Of a stretch of 51,579 bases of DNA, positions 32,903 to 40,273 are shown in pieces. The stretch's first letter is position 1. Every line of letters starts with the position of its first letter. Under the pieces are notes generated by a model. That model did not search any database and had not been told where the DNA came from. It worked only from the letters and a program-made list of their open reading frames with translations. The DNA is from Clostridia bacterium (GTDB lineage Bacteria > Bacillota > Peptococcia > DRI-13 > UBA5745), in contig JAHDMJ010000020.1 in NCBI GenBank assembly GCA_018436095.1, positions 1 through 51,579 on the forward strand, given 5' to 3'. Made by a program: the position numbers and the translations under genes.

Positions 32903-33033
32903 GTGCAGAAAACGAAGTAGTGCATGGATATTGCCAGTATATATGCAGGTTTTTGAGTGCATATTCAAATATATGGAGTCAATATTCTAAATTATATATT
33001 CCCACTTCCGTTTAATGCACCACCTCGTTTTTT
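32903..33033. repeat. Cluster D: 131-bp element with terminal copies of the repeat
   Basis: Left end GTGCAGAAAACGAAGTAGTG (32903-32922) and right end, in reverse, ATGCACCACCTCGTTTTTT (33015-33033) match each other as inverted repeats and belong to the GTGCAAAAA-CGAGGT-TG branch of the dispersed family. The core of about 90 bp is AT-rich and non-coding. Similar in layout and ends to cluster E at 38.1-38.3 kb. Confidence 0.6.
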
Positions 33034-33151
33034 AAGCAGCTAGCCCCGCAAAGTCATCCGCCTCAACTTTTATCCGTAAAGTCTGCCCGGACCGCCCGGT
33101 CACACAGAGTTCATCTATAGTTTTTCCTATATCTTCTTTGCTTTTTACCGA
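33032..33151 (-). pseudogene. Possible coding remnant of unknown gene
   Basis: A frame without start codon, bounded by a stop at 33154-33152, reads VKSKEDIGKTIDELCVTGRS then GQTLRIKVEADDFAGLAA and ends at 33032. The composition looks coding, but I do not recognise it and it lacks a ribosome site. It abuts cluster D. Confidence 0.2.
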
Positions 33152-33230
33152 TTATGTTATAAGATATAACTATTCATCCTCCCCTCATGTACTCATCCAT
33201 CCCCAACTTTAAGCGAACAGAGGTTCTTCT

Positions 33231-34355
33231 ATGAAATTCAACCGTCAAATCGTTAGCTACATGGTGCTGGCGGCAGTTCTGGTTCTTTGTATCCTGTATT
33301 TCGGTCAAATGGCCGCCTTTGCCAAAAATCTGGGCCATATCATGAGGCCCTTGTTCTTCGGCTGCGTCATTGCCTACATCTTAAACCTGCTGATGCGGTT
33401 CTTGGAAAGGTTTTACTTTCCCAATTCCACTCATAAGCTGGCTGCCAAGACGCGCAAGCCCGTCTGCCTTCTCTTGTCCATCCTGTTGATCCTCTTGATT
33501 TTGTTTACGGTATTTAATCTGGTTATCCCTCAGATCATCAATACATTTTCCGCCATTGCGGCGGTGCTGCCGGCCTACACGGAAAGAATCAACGGCTGGC
33601 TGGCGGCAAACAGAGACCAAATCCCCATCGTCGCCAAGCATATCAGCGAGATCAACATCAATTGGGAAAACATTGTTAAGCGGATAGCCACTTATACCAC
33701 CCAGGGCGTCAGCAGCATCCTCAACTCCTCCGTCAGCATCATCTCCTTGCTGACCACGGGAATCTTCAATCTCTTTGTGGCTTTGACCTTCGCCATTTAT
33801 CTGCTGCTGGGCAAAGACAGGCTGCTGCAGCAAGCCCGTCAATTACAGCGGGCGCTGATGAAAGAAGATACGGCAGCCAGGTTAAATACCGTATTAACCA
33901 TAACCAATGAATCCTTTTTCCACTTTATCGTGGGCCAGTGTACCGAGGCCTTAGTTATCGGCAGCTTGTGCACCTTGGGCATGTGGATCTTTCGTTTCCC
34001 CTACGCCACTGCCATAGGCGCTTTTGTGGGCGTCACCTCTTTCATCCCCATTTTCGGCGCTTATCTGGGGGCGGGGGTAGGAGCTTTTCTCATTTTGATT
34101 ATTGACCCCCTCAAATCTTTATTATTTCTCTTGTTTATCGTGGTGCTGCAGCAACTGGAAGGCAATTTGATCTATCCCAAAATCGTAGGCTCGTCCATGG
34201 GCCTGCCGGGCATTTGGGTTTTTGCCGCCGTCATTATTGGCGGCGGTTTAGGCGGTATTCTCGGCATGCTTCTGGGCGTGCCTGTTGCGGCCACAGCTTA
34301 TAAGCTATTGCAAATATATGTCAAAAACCGTTTAAAGGGAGAAGCAGTGGAATGA
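33231..34355 (+). CDS. AI-2E family (PerM-like) transporter
   Basis: 374 residues with about eight membrane segments (VLAAVLVLCILYFGQMAAF near the N-terminus; LLSILLILLILFTVFNLVIP; LLTTGIFNLFVALTFAIYLL; VGVTSFIPIFGAYLGAGVGA; LLFLLFIVVLQQLEGNLIYP; GIWVFAAVIIGGGLGGILGM). Family signature region LEGNLIYPKIVGSSMGLPG is intact. These permeases are named after E. coli TqsA, but many move ions or other small solutes. Its last four bases overlap the next gene (ATGA), placing it in the dehydratase-activase operon. Confidence 0.88.
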   Translation: MKFNRQIVSYMVLAAVLVLCILYFGQMAAFAKNLGHIMRPLFFGCVIAYILNLLMRFLERFYFPNSTHKLAAKTRKPVCLLLSILLILLILFTVFNLVIPQIINTFSAIAAVLPAYTERINGWLAANRDQIPIVAKHISEININWENIVKRIATYTTQGVSSILNSSVSIISLLTTGIFNLFVALTFAIYLLLGKDRLLQQARQLQRALMKEDTAARLNTVLTITNESFFHFIVGQCTEALVIGSLCTLGMWIFRFPYATAIGAFVGVTSFIPIFGAYLGAGVGAFLILIIDPLKSLLFLLFIVVLQQLEGNLIYPKIVGSSMGLPGIWVFAAVIIGGGLGGILGMLLGVPVAATAYKLLQIYVKNRLKGEAVE

Positions 34356-35278
34356 AAATCGGTATACCCCGGGCTTTCCTGTATTACCGCTACAGCTCTC
34401 TTTGGGAAACATTTTTAGAGACGCTCAATGTGGATTATGTGGTAAGCCGGGAAACAGATAAGGCTATCCTCAAGCAGGGCACCATAAGAGCTATTGACGA
34501 GGCCTGCCTGTCCTCCAAAGTGTATTTAGGTCATGTGGATGCTCTTCTTGGCAAATGCGACGCCGTCATGGTCCCGAGAATCGCCAATTTCGGCAAGGGC
34601 AATATTCTTTGCACTAAATTTTCCGCCCTTTATGATATTGTGGACAATACCTTCAGGGACAACGGCCTGCAACTGGTAGGCTATAATATGGATCCCATCA
34701 AATCCGGCGGCGAGCTGGCGGCTTTTTTGGATTTCGGCAAAAAGCTGGGCAAAAAAAAGCCGGAGTCTTTCTATGCCTATACTCTGGCCAAACAGGCGGA
34801 AAGGATCGACCGGCAGGAAACCCTGCGCCAGCATGAGGAGTCATTAAGAAAGCCGGGCATCAAGCTTCTGATTGTTGGCCATTGTTATAATATTCATGAT
34901 AAATACATCGGCCGGCCGGTGCTGGATTATCTGGCAACCCAAGGAGTTACCCCTGTTTTAGCCGACGACGCCGACCGCAGAAAAGCTCTGGAGTCTGCCG
35001 CCGCCTTGACGGAAACCATGCCCTGGATATTTAACCGGGAGCAAATGGGGGCCATAGAAATGTACCGGGATAAGGTAGACGGCATCGTGCTGCTCAGCAC
35101 TTTTCCCTGCGGTCCCGACTCCCTGGCCAACGAGACGGTGATCAGGCGGGTTAAAGATACACCCATCCTCAATTTACTGCTGGATGGCCAGGAGGGTAAT
35201 GCCGGTGTGGAAACCCGCCTGGAAAGCTTCATCGACATCATCCGTTTCCGAAGGGAGGCCGCTTATGGAGAAGCGTAA
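34352..35278 (+). CDS. Acyl-CoA dehydratase activase-related protein (DUF2229)
   Basis: 308 residues. It starts MKIGIPRAFLYYRYSSLWET, the DUF2229 (PF09989) N-terminus that in large fused Firmicutes proteins follows two BcrA-type ATPase domains. Conserved cysteines occur in EACLSSKVYLGH, NILCTKFSALYD, VGHCYNIHD and FPCGPDSL and could bind a cluster. It ends LLLDGQEGNAGVETRLESFI, shared in style with the next gene. In this window the domains are split into three genes. Reaction unknown; probably redox work with the ATPase at 36329. Confidence 0.8.
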   Translation: MKIGIPRAFLYYRYSSLWETFLETLNVDYVVSRETDKAILKQGTIRAIDEACLSSKVYLGHVDALLGKCDAVMVPRIANFGKGNILCTKFSALYDIVDNTFRDNGLQLVGYNMDPIKSGGELAAFLDFGKKLGKKKPESFYAYTLAKQAERIDRQETLRQHEESLRKPGIKLLIVGHCYNIHDKYIGRPVLDYLATQGVTPVLADDADRRKALESAAALTETMPWIFNREQMGAIEMYRDKVDGIVLLSTFPCGPDSLANETVIRRVKDTPILNLLLDGQEGNAGVETRLESFIDIIRFRREAAYGEA

Positions 35279-36332
35279 GATATCCTTCCCTCACTTCGGC
35301 AGCTATTATATTCCTATCCGCCACCTGATGATCCGGGGCCTGGAAATCGATTATGTAACACCGCCGCCTATGACCAAAAAAACCTTGGAGCTGGGCGGCA
35401 AATACAGCCCCGATTACGTCTGCGCCCCCTTCAAAATTCACTTAGGCTGCTACATCGAAGCCATTGAAAAGGGAGCCGATACCTTGATCCAGGTGGACGG
35501 CGTCTGCCGCCTGGGCTATTACGGGGAGCTTCACGAACAGATTTTACGGGACCTGGGCTATGACGTGGTTTTTGTCAACCTGGCCCGGGCCAGAAACCGG
35601 CGGATCAGAGGCTTTTATGAAGAATTCAAAAAAATCAGCCCCAACCTTTCATTAAAAAAATTCTCCACAGCCCTGCTAACCTCCATCGATATGGTGGAAA
35701 GCATTGACCAAATTGAGGATTATCTAAGAAAGAATATCGGCTTTGAGCAGCAGGAAGGCTCCTTTGACCGGCTATACGAGGACTATCTCCAGGCCCTGTC
35801 TTTGGTGGAAAGCCGCAAGGAGGCCAAATACGTAACCTCCAACTACATTAAGCGTTTCAAAGAAATCCCGGTAAATAAGCCCCTCAAGCCCCTGCGGGTA
35901 GGCGTAGTAGGCGAGTATTATTCCATTATGGACGGCTTCAGCAATCATCAGATCGAACGGGAAATGGCTAAAATGGGTATTGTGGTAGACCGCTATTTGA
36001 ATGTCTCCAACAGCCTCTTTCATTACCCGGTCAAAAAAATGCGGGAATACATCAAAGGCTATTCCAGCTACGATATAGGGGCTACGGGCACCATGACCCT
36101 TAACCGGGCTCTGAAATTTGCCAAGCGGGGCTATGACGGCATTATCCACGTTAAATCCTTCGGCTGCACCCCCGAGATAGACGCTATGCCGGTGCTGCAA
36201 AACATCAGCAAGGATTACAAAATCCCCATCCTTTATTTCAGCTTTGATTCCCAGACTGCCGAAGCCGGTATATTGACACGGCTGGAGGCTTTTTACGATA
36301 TGATGGTTATGCGAAAGGAAGGCAAAGCATGA
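35265..36332 (+). CDS. 2-hydroxyacyl-CoA dehydratase-like (HgdB/CoA activase C-part) protein
   Basis: 355 residues from ATG 35265, overlapping the previous gene by 14 nt. Conserved sequence SPDYVCAPFKIHLGCYIEAI and DGVCRLGYYGELHEQIL carries Cys ligands; HVKSFGCTPEIDAMP provides another, and the C-terminal FSFDSQTAEAGILTRLEAF matches the glutamyl-CoA-dehydratase-like cluster domain. It corresponds to the C-terminal part of fused activase-related proteins. It is likely an iron-sulfur partner reduced in an ATP-dependent way by the 36329 product. Confidence 0.75.
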   Translation: MEKRKISFPHFGSYYIPIRHLMIRGLEIDYVTPPPMTKKTLELGGKYSPDYVCAPFKIHLGCYIEAIEKGADTLIQVDGVCRLGYYGELHEQILRDLGYDVVFVNLARARNRRIRGFYEEFKKISPNLSLKKFSTALLTSIDMVESIDQIEDYLRKNIGFEQQEGSFDRLYEDYLQALSLVESRKEAKYVTSNYIKRFKEIPVNKPLKPLRVGVVGEYYSIMDGFSNHQIEREMAKMGIVVDRYLNVSNSLFHYPVKKMREYIKGYSSYDIGATGTMTLNRALKFAKRGYDGIIHVKSFGCTPEIDAMPVLQNISKDYKIPILYFSFDSQTAEAGILTRLEAFYDMMVMRKEGKA

Positions 36333-37282
36333 ATAAAGCATACCTCGGTATCGATATCGGCTCCATTTCCACTAAGGGAGTAATTATCGACCGCAACAAT
36401 AAGATTCTGGCCAGCGGCTACCTGTGGACCGAAGGCAATCCCGTCCAGGCCGTAAAAAGGCTCCTGGTTTCTTTAAAGGATCAACTGGATCATTCCCAGT
36501 ACCAGATTGTGGGGGTAGGCACCACCGGCAGCGCCCGCAAGCTTATCGGCGTCATTACCGACGCCGTGGAGGTCAAAAACGAGATTACGGCTCACGCCAT
36601 CGGCACCACCAGCCAATATCCCCAGGTCCGGACGATCTTTGAAATCGGCGGCCAGGACTCTAAAATCATTCTGGTGGAAAACGGCATAGTGGTGGACTAC
36701 GCCATGAATACCCTTTGCGCTGCCGGCACCGGTTCTTTTCTCTCCAGCCAGGCCGCCAGGCTGGGGGTGGCAGTAGAGGATTTCGGCCCCATTGCCCTGA
36801 CCTCCAAGCACCCCACCCCTATCGCCGCCCGCTGCACAGTATTTGCGGAATCGGACCTGGTTCATAAGGCTCAGATCGGCCACAGCAAAGAGGATATTAT
36901 CGCCGGCCTCTGCAACGCCGTGGTCACCAACTACCTCAATAATGTAGGCAAAGGCAAGCGCATTGCGGCCCCCATCGTTTTTCAGGGGGGCGTCAGCAAA
37001 AATGTGGGTGTAAAAAAAGCTTTTGAGGCGGCCACCGGCCACCAAGTCATCGTTGACGCCAACGGTCATCTCACCGGCGCTTTAGGCGTGGCCATCATGG
37101 TCAAGCGCAAAGGCGTGGAACGGCCCTTCAGCTTTGAGCTGGCCCAGGAGGATTTCACCACCCGGGGCCGGGAATGCTCAGGCTGCGCCAACAATTGTGA
37201 AGTCATCTGCGTTTACCGGGGCAATAAGCTCATCGACGCCTGGGGCAACAAATGCGAAAAAGGCGCCGTAAAGGTGGGTTAG
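36329..37282 (+). CDS. BcrA/BadF/HgdC-type acyl-CoA dehydratase activase ATPase
   Basis: 317 residues. ASKHA phosphate loops AYLGIDIGSISTKGV and FEIGGQDSKII, the cluster segment MNTLCAAGTGSFL with Cys, RCTVFAESDLVHK, and QGGVSKNVGVKKAFE. A C-terminal extension has four more cysteines (GRECSGCANNCEVICVYRG; NKCEKG), more than the single interface cluster of classical HgdC. This family uses ATP hydrolysis to inject low-potential electrons into an acceptor. Overlaps the preceding gene (ATGA). Confidence 0.88.
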   Translation: MNKAYLGIDIGSISTKGVIIDRNNKILASGYLWTEGNPVQAVKRLLVSLKDQLDHSQYQIVGVGTTGSARKLIGVITDAVEVKNEITAHAIGTTSQYPQVRTIFEIGGQDSKIILVENGIVVDYAMNTLCAAGTGSFLSSQAARLGVAVEDFGPIALTSKHPTPIAARCTVFAESDLVHKAQIGHSKEDIIAGLCNAVVTNYLNNVGKGKRIAAPIVFQGGVSKNVGVKKAFEAATGHQVIVDANGHLTGALGVAIMVKRKGVERPFSFELAQEDFTTRGRECSGCANNCEVICVYRGNKLIDAWGNKCEKGAVKVG

Positions 37283-37295
37283 AAGGAGTGGTTCC

Positions 37296-37952
37296 ATGGA
37301 ATTTGCTGCCTATTTTCCTATCTATCATAAATTGACGCTTAAGGAACAAGCCCTGCTGAAGTCGTCTGTATCGAAACGCCGGGTAGCCGCCGGCACCATG
37401 ATGCATAATGGCGCCGACGATTGTGTGGGTTTATTCATTCTGTCCTCCGGCCAGTTGCGGGCCTATATCCTTTCCGACGAAGGCAAGGAGATCACCCTTT
37501 ACCGCCTTTTCGAGCGGGATATCTGCCTATTTTCCGCCTCTTGCATCATGTCCAGCATCCAATTCGACATTACCATCGAAGCCGAAAAAGACTCGGAGCT
37601 CTGGATCATTCCGCCGGATATTTATAAAGAGCTAATGGACAGTTCTGCTATAGTGGCCGGCTACACCAACCAGATCATGGCCACCCGTTTTTCGGAAGTC
37701 ATGTGGCTGATGGAGCAAATTATGTGGAAAAGCTTCGATAAGCGTCTGGCCGCCTTTTTGCTGGAGGAAAGCGCCCTGGAAGAAAGCAGTGTTCTCCATC
37801 TCACCCATGAGAAAATAGCCAATCATCTGGGCACCGCCCGGGAGGTAGTGACCAGAATGCTGCGCTATTTCCAGTCTGAGCAAATGGTTCGCCTGACAAG
37901 AGGCGCAATAGAAATCACTGACCGTCAGAAGCTAAAGGCTCTTTGGGAGTGA
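37296..37952 (+). CDS. Crp/Fnr family transcriptional regulator
   Basis: 218 residues, 13 bp after the activase gene. The cyclic-nucleotide-binding-like beta roll covers about residues 10-125 (FILSSGQLRAYILSDEGKEI; FERDICLFSASCI). The C-terminal Crp HTH is at about 150-215 (LHLTHEKIANHLGTAREVVTRMLRYFQ). Two cysteines in the roll (CLFSASC) might sense redox state, but no classical FNR N-terminal cluster is present. Last gene of the operon; it may be autoregulatory for the activase cluster. Confidence 0.88.
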   Translation: MEFAAYFPIYHKLTLKEQALLKSSVSKRRVAAGTMMHNGADDCVGLFILSSGQLRAYILSDEGKEITLYRLFERDICLFSASCIMSSIQFDITIEAEKDSELWIIPPDIYKELMDSSAIVAGYTNQIMATRFSEVMWLMEQIMWKSFDKRLAAFLLEESALEESSVLHLTHEKIANHLGTAREVVTRMLRYFQSEQMVRLTRGAIEITDRQKLKALWE

Positions 37953-38035
37953 TATCAAAGGTTGCCGGCGGGCCCCTGCCGGTTGCTGGGCCCGCTGGCC
38001 TGCGGCGGTGCCGCCAGTGCCGGCAGTGCTCAAAA

Positions 38036-38090
38036 GGCTAGTTGAAAAACTTAATGCACGGGCGAGGGCGCATTAAGTTTTCAACTAGCC
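38036..38090. repeat. Long inverted repeat with 12-nt loop
   Basis: GGCTAGTTGAAAAACTTAAT(GC) at 38036-38057 and its inverse at 38070-38090 match over 21 positions with one bulged A; the loop is 12 nt. No T-run follows, so it is not a standard terminator for the Crp gene 85 bp upstream. It directly abuts three direct repeats that begin cluster E. Confidence 0.8.
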
Positions 38091-38274
38091 GGGTGTACAA
38101 AAAGACCGGGTGTACAAAAGATCGGGTGTACAAAAATCGAGGTAGTGCACTAGTAACATGCAAATACAAGTGCATATATGCAATATGCACAAAATTATGC
38201 GCATGATTAATCAAATAGTGGCACGAAGAGTCATAATGATTCCTAGTTATCACACAATACCTCGTTTTTTGCAC
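38090..38274. repeat. Cluster E: triple direct repeat and inverted terminal copies
   Basis: CGGGTGTACAAAA begins at 38090, 38107 and 38123 (spacings 17 and 16). The third unit runs into GTACAAAAATCGAGGTAGTG (38128-38147), a forward copy of the dispersed repeat. A reverse copy lies at 38253-38274 (ending CTCGTTTTTTGCAC). The core is rich in TGCATATATGCA-like palindromes. The whole gap 37953-38461 has no credible gene; 38310-38370 is a degenerate CCACTGCC tandem tract. Confidence 0.65.
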
Positions 38275-38382
38275 AGAGGCGTCTGCACAGGAGCCACACC
38301 GGCGCTCAGCACAGACGGCCCACTGCCCACTGCCTACTGTCCACTGCCACTATCTGCCGTCCACTGCCCTGGGACAAAAAAC

Positions 38383-38438
38383 AAAGAGAAATCAGCCCTG
38401 TCAAGCATTTCCACTTGAACATGGCTGATTTCTTTTTG
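38383..38438. terminator. Bidirectional terminator after trxA
   Basis: GAAATCAGCC (38388-38397) pairs with GGCTGATTTC (38423-38432), with an inner TCAAG/CTTGA stem. An A-run on the left and a T-run on the right allow function on both strands; on the minus strand it ends the thioredoxin transcript. Confidence 0.75.
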
Positions 38439-38461
38439 TTTATATAATACCATTACCGGAT

Positions 38462-38770
38462 TCAGTCCAGCATGGCCACTATTTGCTGCTTTGGCCTGGC
38501 GCCCATAGCTTGATTGACCACCTTGCCCTCTTTTATAACCACCAGTGTGGGAATGCTCATGACGTTGAAAGCTGCCGCCAACTCCCGCTGCTCATCCACA
38601 TTAATCTTGCCGACTTTAATATCCGGTTTTTCCCCGGCAATTTCATCAATAATCGGTGAAACCATCCGGCAGGGGCCGCACCAGCCGGCCCAAAAGTCCA
38701 ACAACACCGGTTTTGCGCTTTCAACAACCTCTTTTTGAAAGTTATCCTTTGTAATTGTCATTACAGACAT
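38462..38770 (-). CDS. trxA: Thioredoxin
   Basis: 102 residues from the ATG at 38770 after AGGAGG. A complete thioredoxin fold with the active-site pair in FWAGWCGPCRM (Cys31/Cys34), the cis-proline in SIPTLVVIKEG, and the Asp of the family near residue 26. It acts as a cytoplasmic disulfide reductase. It stands alone with its own terminator; the upstream gap of about 240 bp has no clear promoter by eye and holds a solo repeat copy at 38989. Confidence 0.93.
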   Translation of the reverse strand: MSVMTITKDNFQKEVVESAKPVLLDFWAGWCGPCRMVSPIIDEIAGEKPDIKVGKINVDEQRELAAAFNVMSIPTLVVIKEGKVVNQAMGARPKQQIVAMLD

Positions 38771-38988
38771 ATCTATTCCTCCTTTTTGATACGGGTCTAT
38801 AGCAACGGACCGCCTAAAACTTGCTTTTGAGTTTATAAAATGAACCGCTTAAAACTTCTTGCGGATTGTTCTGTTTCTTTACGTCTGTATTATATGGCTT
38901 TTTGCTTTTTTATTCTGTGATAAACTCACGAAGCCTATACGCAATGTCATTTGGCTCAGATTACGAAAAACTGTCCTCTAATCCGTCA

Positions 38989-39008
38989 CACAACTTCGAT
39001 TTTTGTGC
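38989..39008 (-). repeat. Solo copy F of the dispersed repeat
   Basis: In reverse, GCACAAAAATCGAAGTTGTG with the outer GCTAACT also seen beside the cluster B reverse copies. It sits 6 bp from the stop codon of the NapH-like gene. Confidence 0.55.
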
Positions 39009-39014
39009 AGTTAG

Positions 39015-39581
39015 CTAAGCCTTAGCTTTACAAATCAATTGCGTCATGGTGCCCATAGGGCAATAAACACACCAGGAACGGGGTTTAAAGAGCAGCATGG
39101 TAATCAGGCCCAGGGTAGTGGAGGTCAGCATTACACTATAGAAGCCAAAGGCGAATTGAGCCACCCAGGGCTGCACAGCCGTACCGTGATAGGCCCAATG
39201 CCAGGGCAGCTTAAAGGTCCACAGCAAGGTCACCGCCTCACTGAGGCTGCGCTGACCGGCAAAAACCAGCCAGGTGGCAAAGAGCATGAGAAAGAACATG
39301 GTGAAGAAAAAGGCCAAAAAGCCGTAGCGGAACTGCTTGCTGCGCAAAAAAGAGGGAATATTTTTTTGGCGGGAAAGGCCCAGGCTGCCGCCTAACAGAG
39401 CAAAGAGCTGGCCTCTGCCGCAATAGCGGTTGCAGTAGGCCTTGCTGCCTTTCGTCATCGCGATAATCAGCGGGATAAAAAAACAGAGCAGGCCAGCCCA
39501 GGCAAAAAGAATATTAAAAAAGCCGAGAAGCAGATAGGCAGCCGAGAATAGCCAGAGATAGTCATACCAATGTTTTTTCAT
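39015..39581 (-). CDS. NapH-like membrane iron-sulfur protein
   Basis: 188 residues with four membrane segments (WLFSAAYLLLGFFNILFAW, LLCFFIPLIIAM; FLAFFFTMFFLMLFATWLVF; FGFYSVMLTSTTLGLITMLL). Conserved cysteines CNRYCGRGQLF and SWCVYCPMGTMTQLIC are the NapH/CcoG-type motifs. It overlaps the ferredoxin gene upstream by 4 nt. The pair resembles membrane electron-transfer modules that feed reductases; shorter than NapH because no C-terminal ferredoxin domain is fused. The partner is the separate ferredoxin. Near feoAB, possibly iron reduction, by position only. Confidence 0.75.
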   Translation of the reverse strand: MKKHWYDYLWLFSAAYLLLGFFNILFAWAGLLCFFIPLIIAMTKGSKAYCNRYCGRGQLFALLGGSLGLSRQKNIPSFLRSKQFRYGFLAFFFTMFFLMLFATWLVFAGQRSLSEAVTLLWTFKLPWHWAYHGTAVQPWVAQFAFGFYSVMLTSTTLGLITMLLFKPRSWCVYCPMGTMTQLICKAKA

Positions 39582-39820
39582 GCCGGCACCTCCACCATTT
39601 CAATAATAGAAGCCGGGCAGGCCCGCAGGCACAAACCGCAGCCCACACACAGGCTTTCGTCGATAGCCGCATACACGCCCTTTATTATTGCTATTGCCTT
39701 TTGAGGGCAGGCACTAAAACAGCAGCCGCAGGCCACACATTGATCCCGGGGCACTCTGGCTTTCTCTTTAGGGATTTTCTCTTTAGAAATTTTCTCCTTG
39801 GAGATTTTATCTTTCTGCAT
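39578..39820 (-). CDS. Two-cluster [4Fe-4S] ferredoxin
   Basis: 80 residues. Two C-x2-C-x2-C-x3-C motifs, CVACGCCFSACP and CVGCGLCLRACP, bind two [4Fe-4S] clusters. The N-terminal 20 residues are repeats of (D/E)KISKEKI, a charged tail encoded by 15-bp units. AGGAGG upstream. Stop overlaps the start of the NapH-like gene, so the two are co-translated as an electron-transfer unit. Confidence 0.88.
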   Translation of the reverse strand: MQKDKISKEKISKEKIPKEKARVPRDQCVACGCCFSACPQKAIAIIKGVYAAIDESLCVGCGLCLRACPASIIEMVEVPA

Positions 39821-39898
39821 ATTGCTCCTCCTTCTTAAATATGCTTTATATGCTTTACGTCAATAATGAGATAATCCTACAAAAAAACCGGCAGGGAA

Positions 39899-39927
39899 GT
39901 CGGTGACAATATCACCGGAGGCTTTTT
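39899..39927 (+). terminator. Hairpin with T-run in the probable feoAB leader
   Basis: CGGTGA pairs with TCACCG over CAATA, then GAGGCTTTTTC. No plus-strand gene precedes it, so if transcription of feoAB starts upstream, it would act as an attenuator; otherwise it may be incidental. Confidence 0.35.
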
Positions 39928-40006
39928 CTTGCTGTTAGACAACGTACCAAACCGCAGCACCCCTCATAAATTGGGAAGAAGAAGCTGGATTCCAGGAGGG
40001 GATTTT

Positions 40007-40273
40007 ATGGATAACCATATAGAAAACCAGATTACTCAGCTTAGCCGGCTGCTCCCCGGCAGCAGAGGTCTGGTGCGTTCGTCGGCTTTACAAGGCTCTA
40101 TGCGCCGCCGCTTACAGGATTTGGGGCTGGTGGAGGGCACATTGGTCCGCTGTCTGCATCAAGGCCCCAGCGGCGATCCTATGGCCTATGATATACGGGG
40201 AGCCGTTATTGCTTTGCGCAAGGAAGATGCTCAGCATATTTTAATTGAAAGGGAGGCTCGGCCATGGCAATAG
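40007..40273 (+). CDS. feoA: Ferrous iron transport protein A
   Basis: 88 residues from ATG 40007, after AGGAGGGG; the longer frame from 39929 lacks a ribosome site. SH3-like FeoA fold: LPGSRGLVRSSALQGSMRRR, LQDLGLVEGTLVRCLHQG and AYDIRGAVIALRKEDAQHIL. It helps FeoB at the membrane. Overlaps feoB by 10 nt. Confidence 0.9.
   Translation: MDNHIENQITQLSRLLPGSRGLVRSSALQGSMRRRLQDLGLVEGTLVRCLHQGPSGDPMAYDIRGAVIALRKEDAQHILIEREARPWQ

Noticed and set aside
38310-38370. Tandem CCACTGCC/CCACTGTCC tract as regulatory array
   Set aside because: Degenerate low-complexity; no consistent unit length and no neighbouring gene start that it could control.
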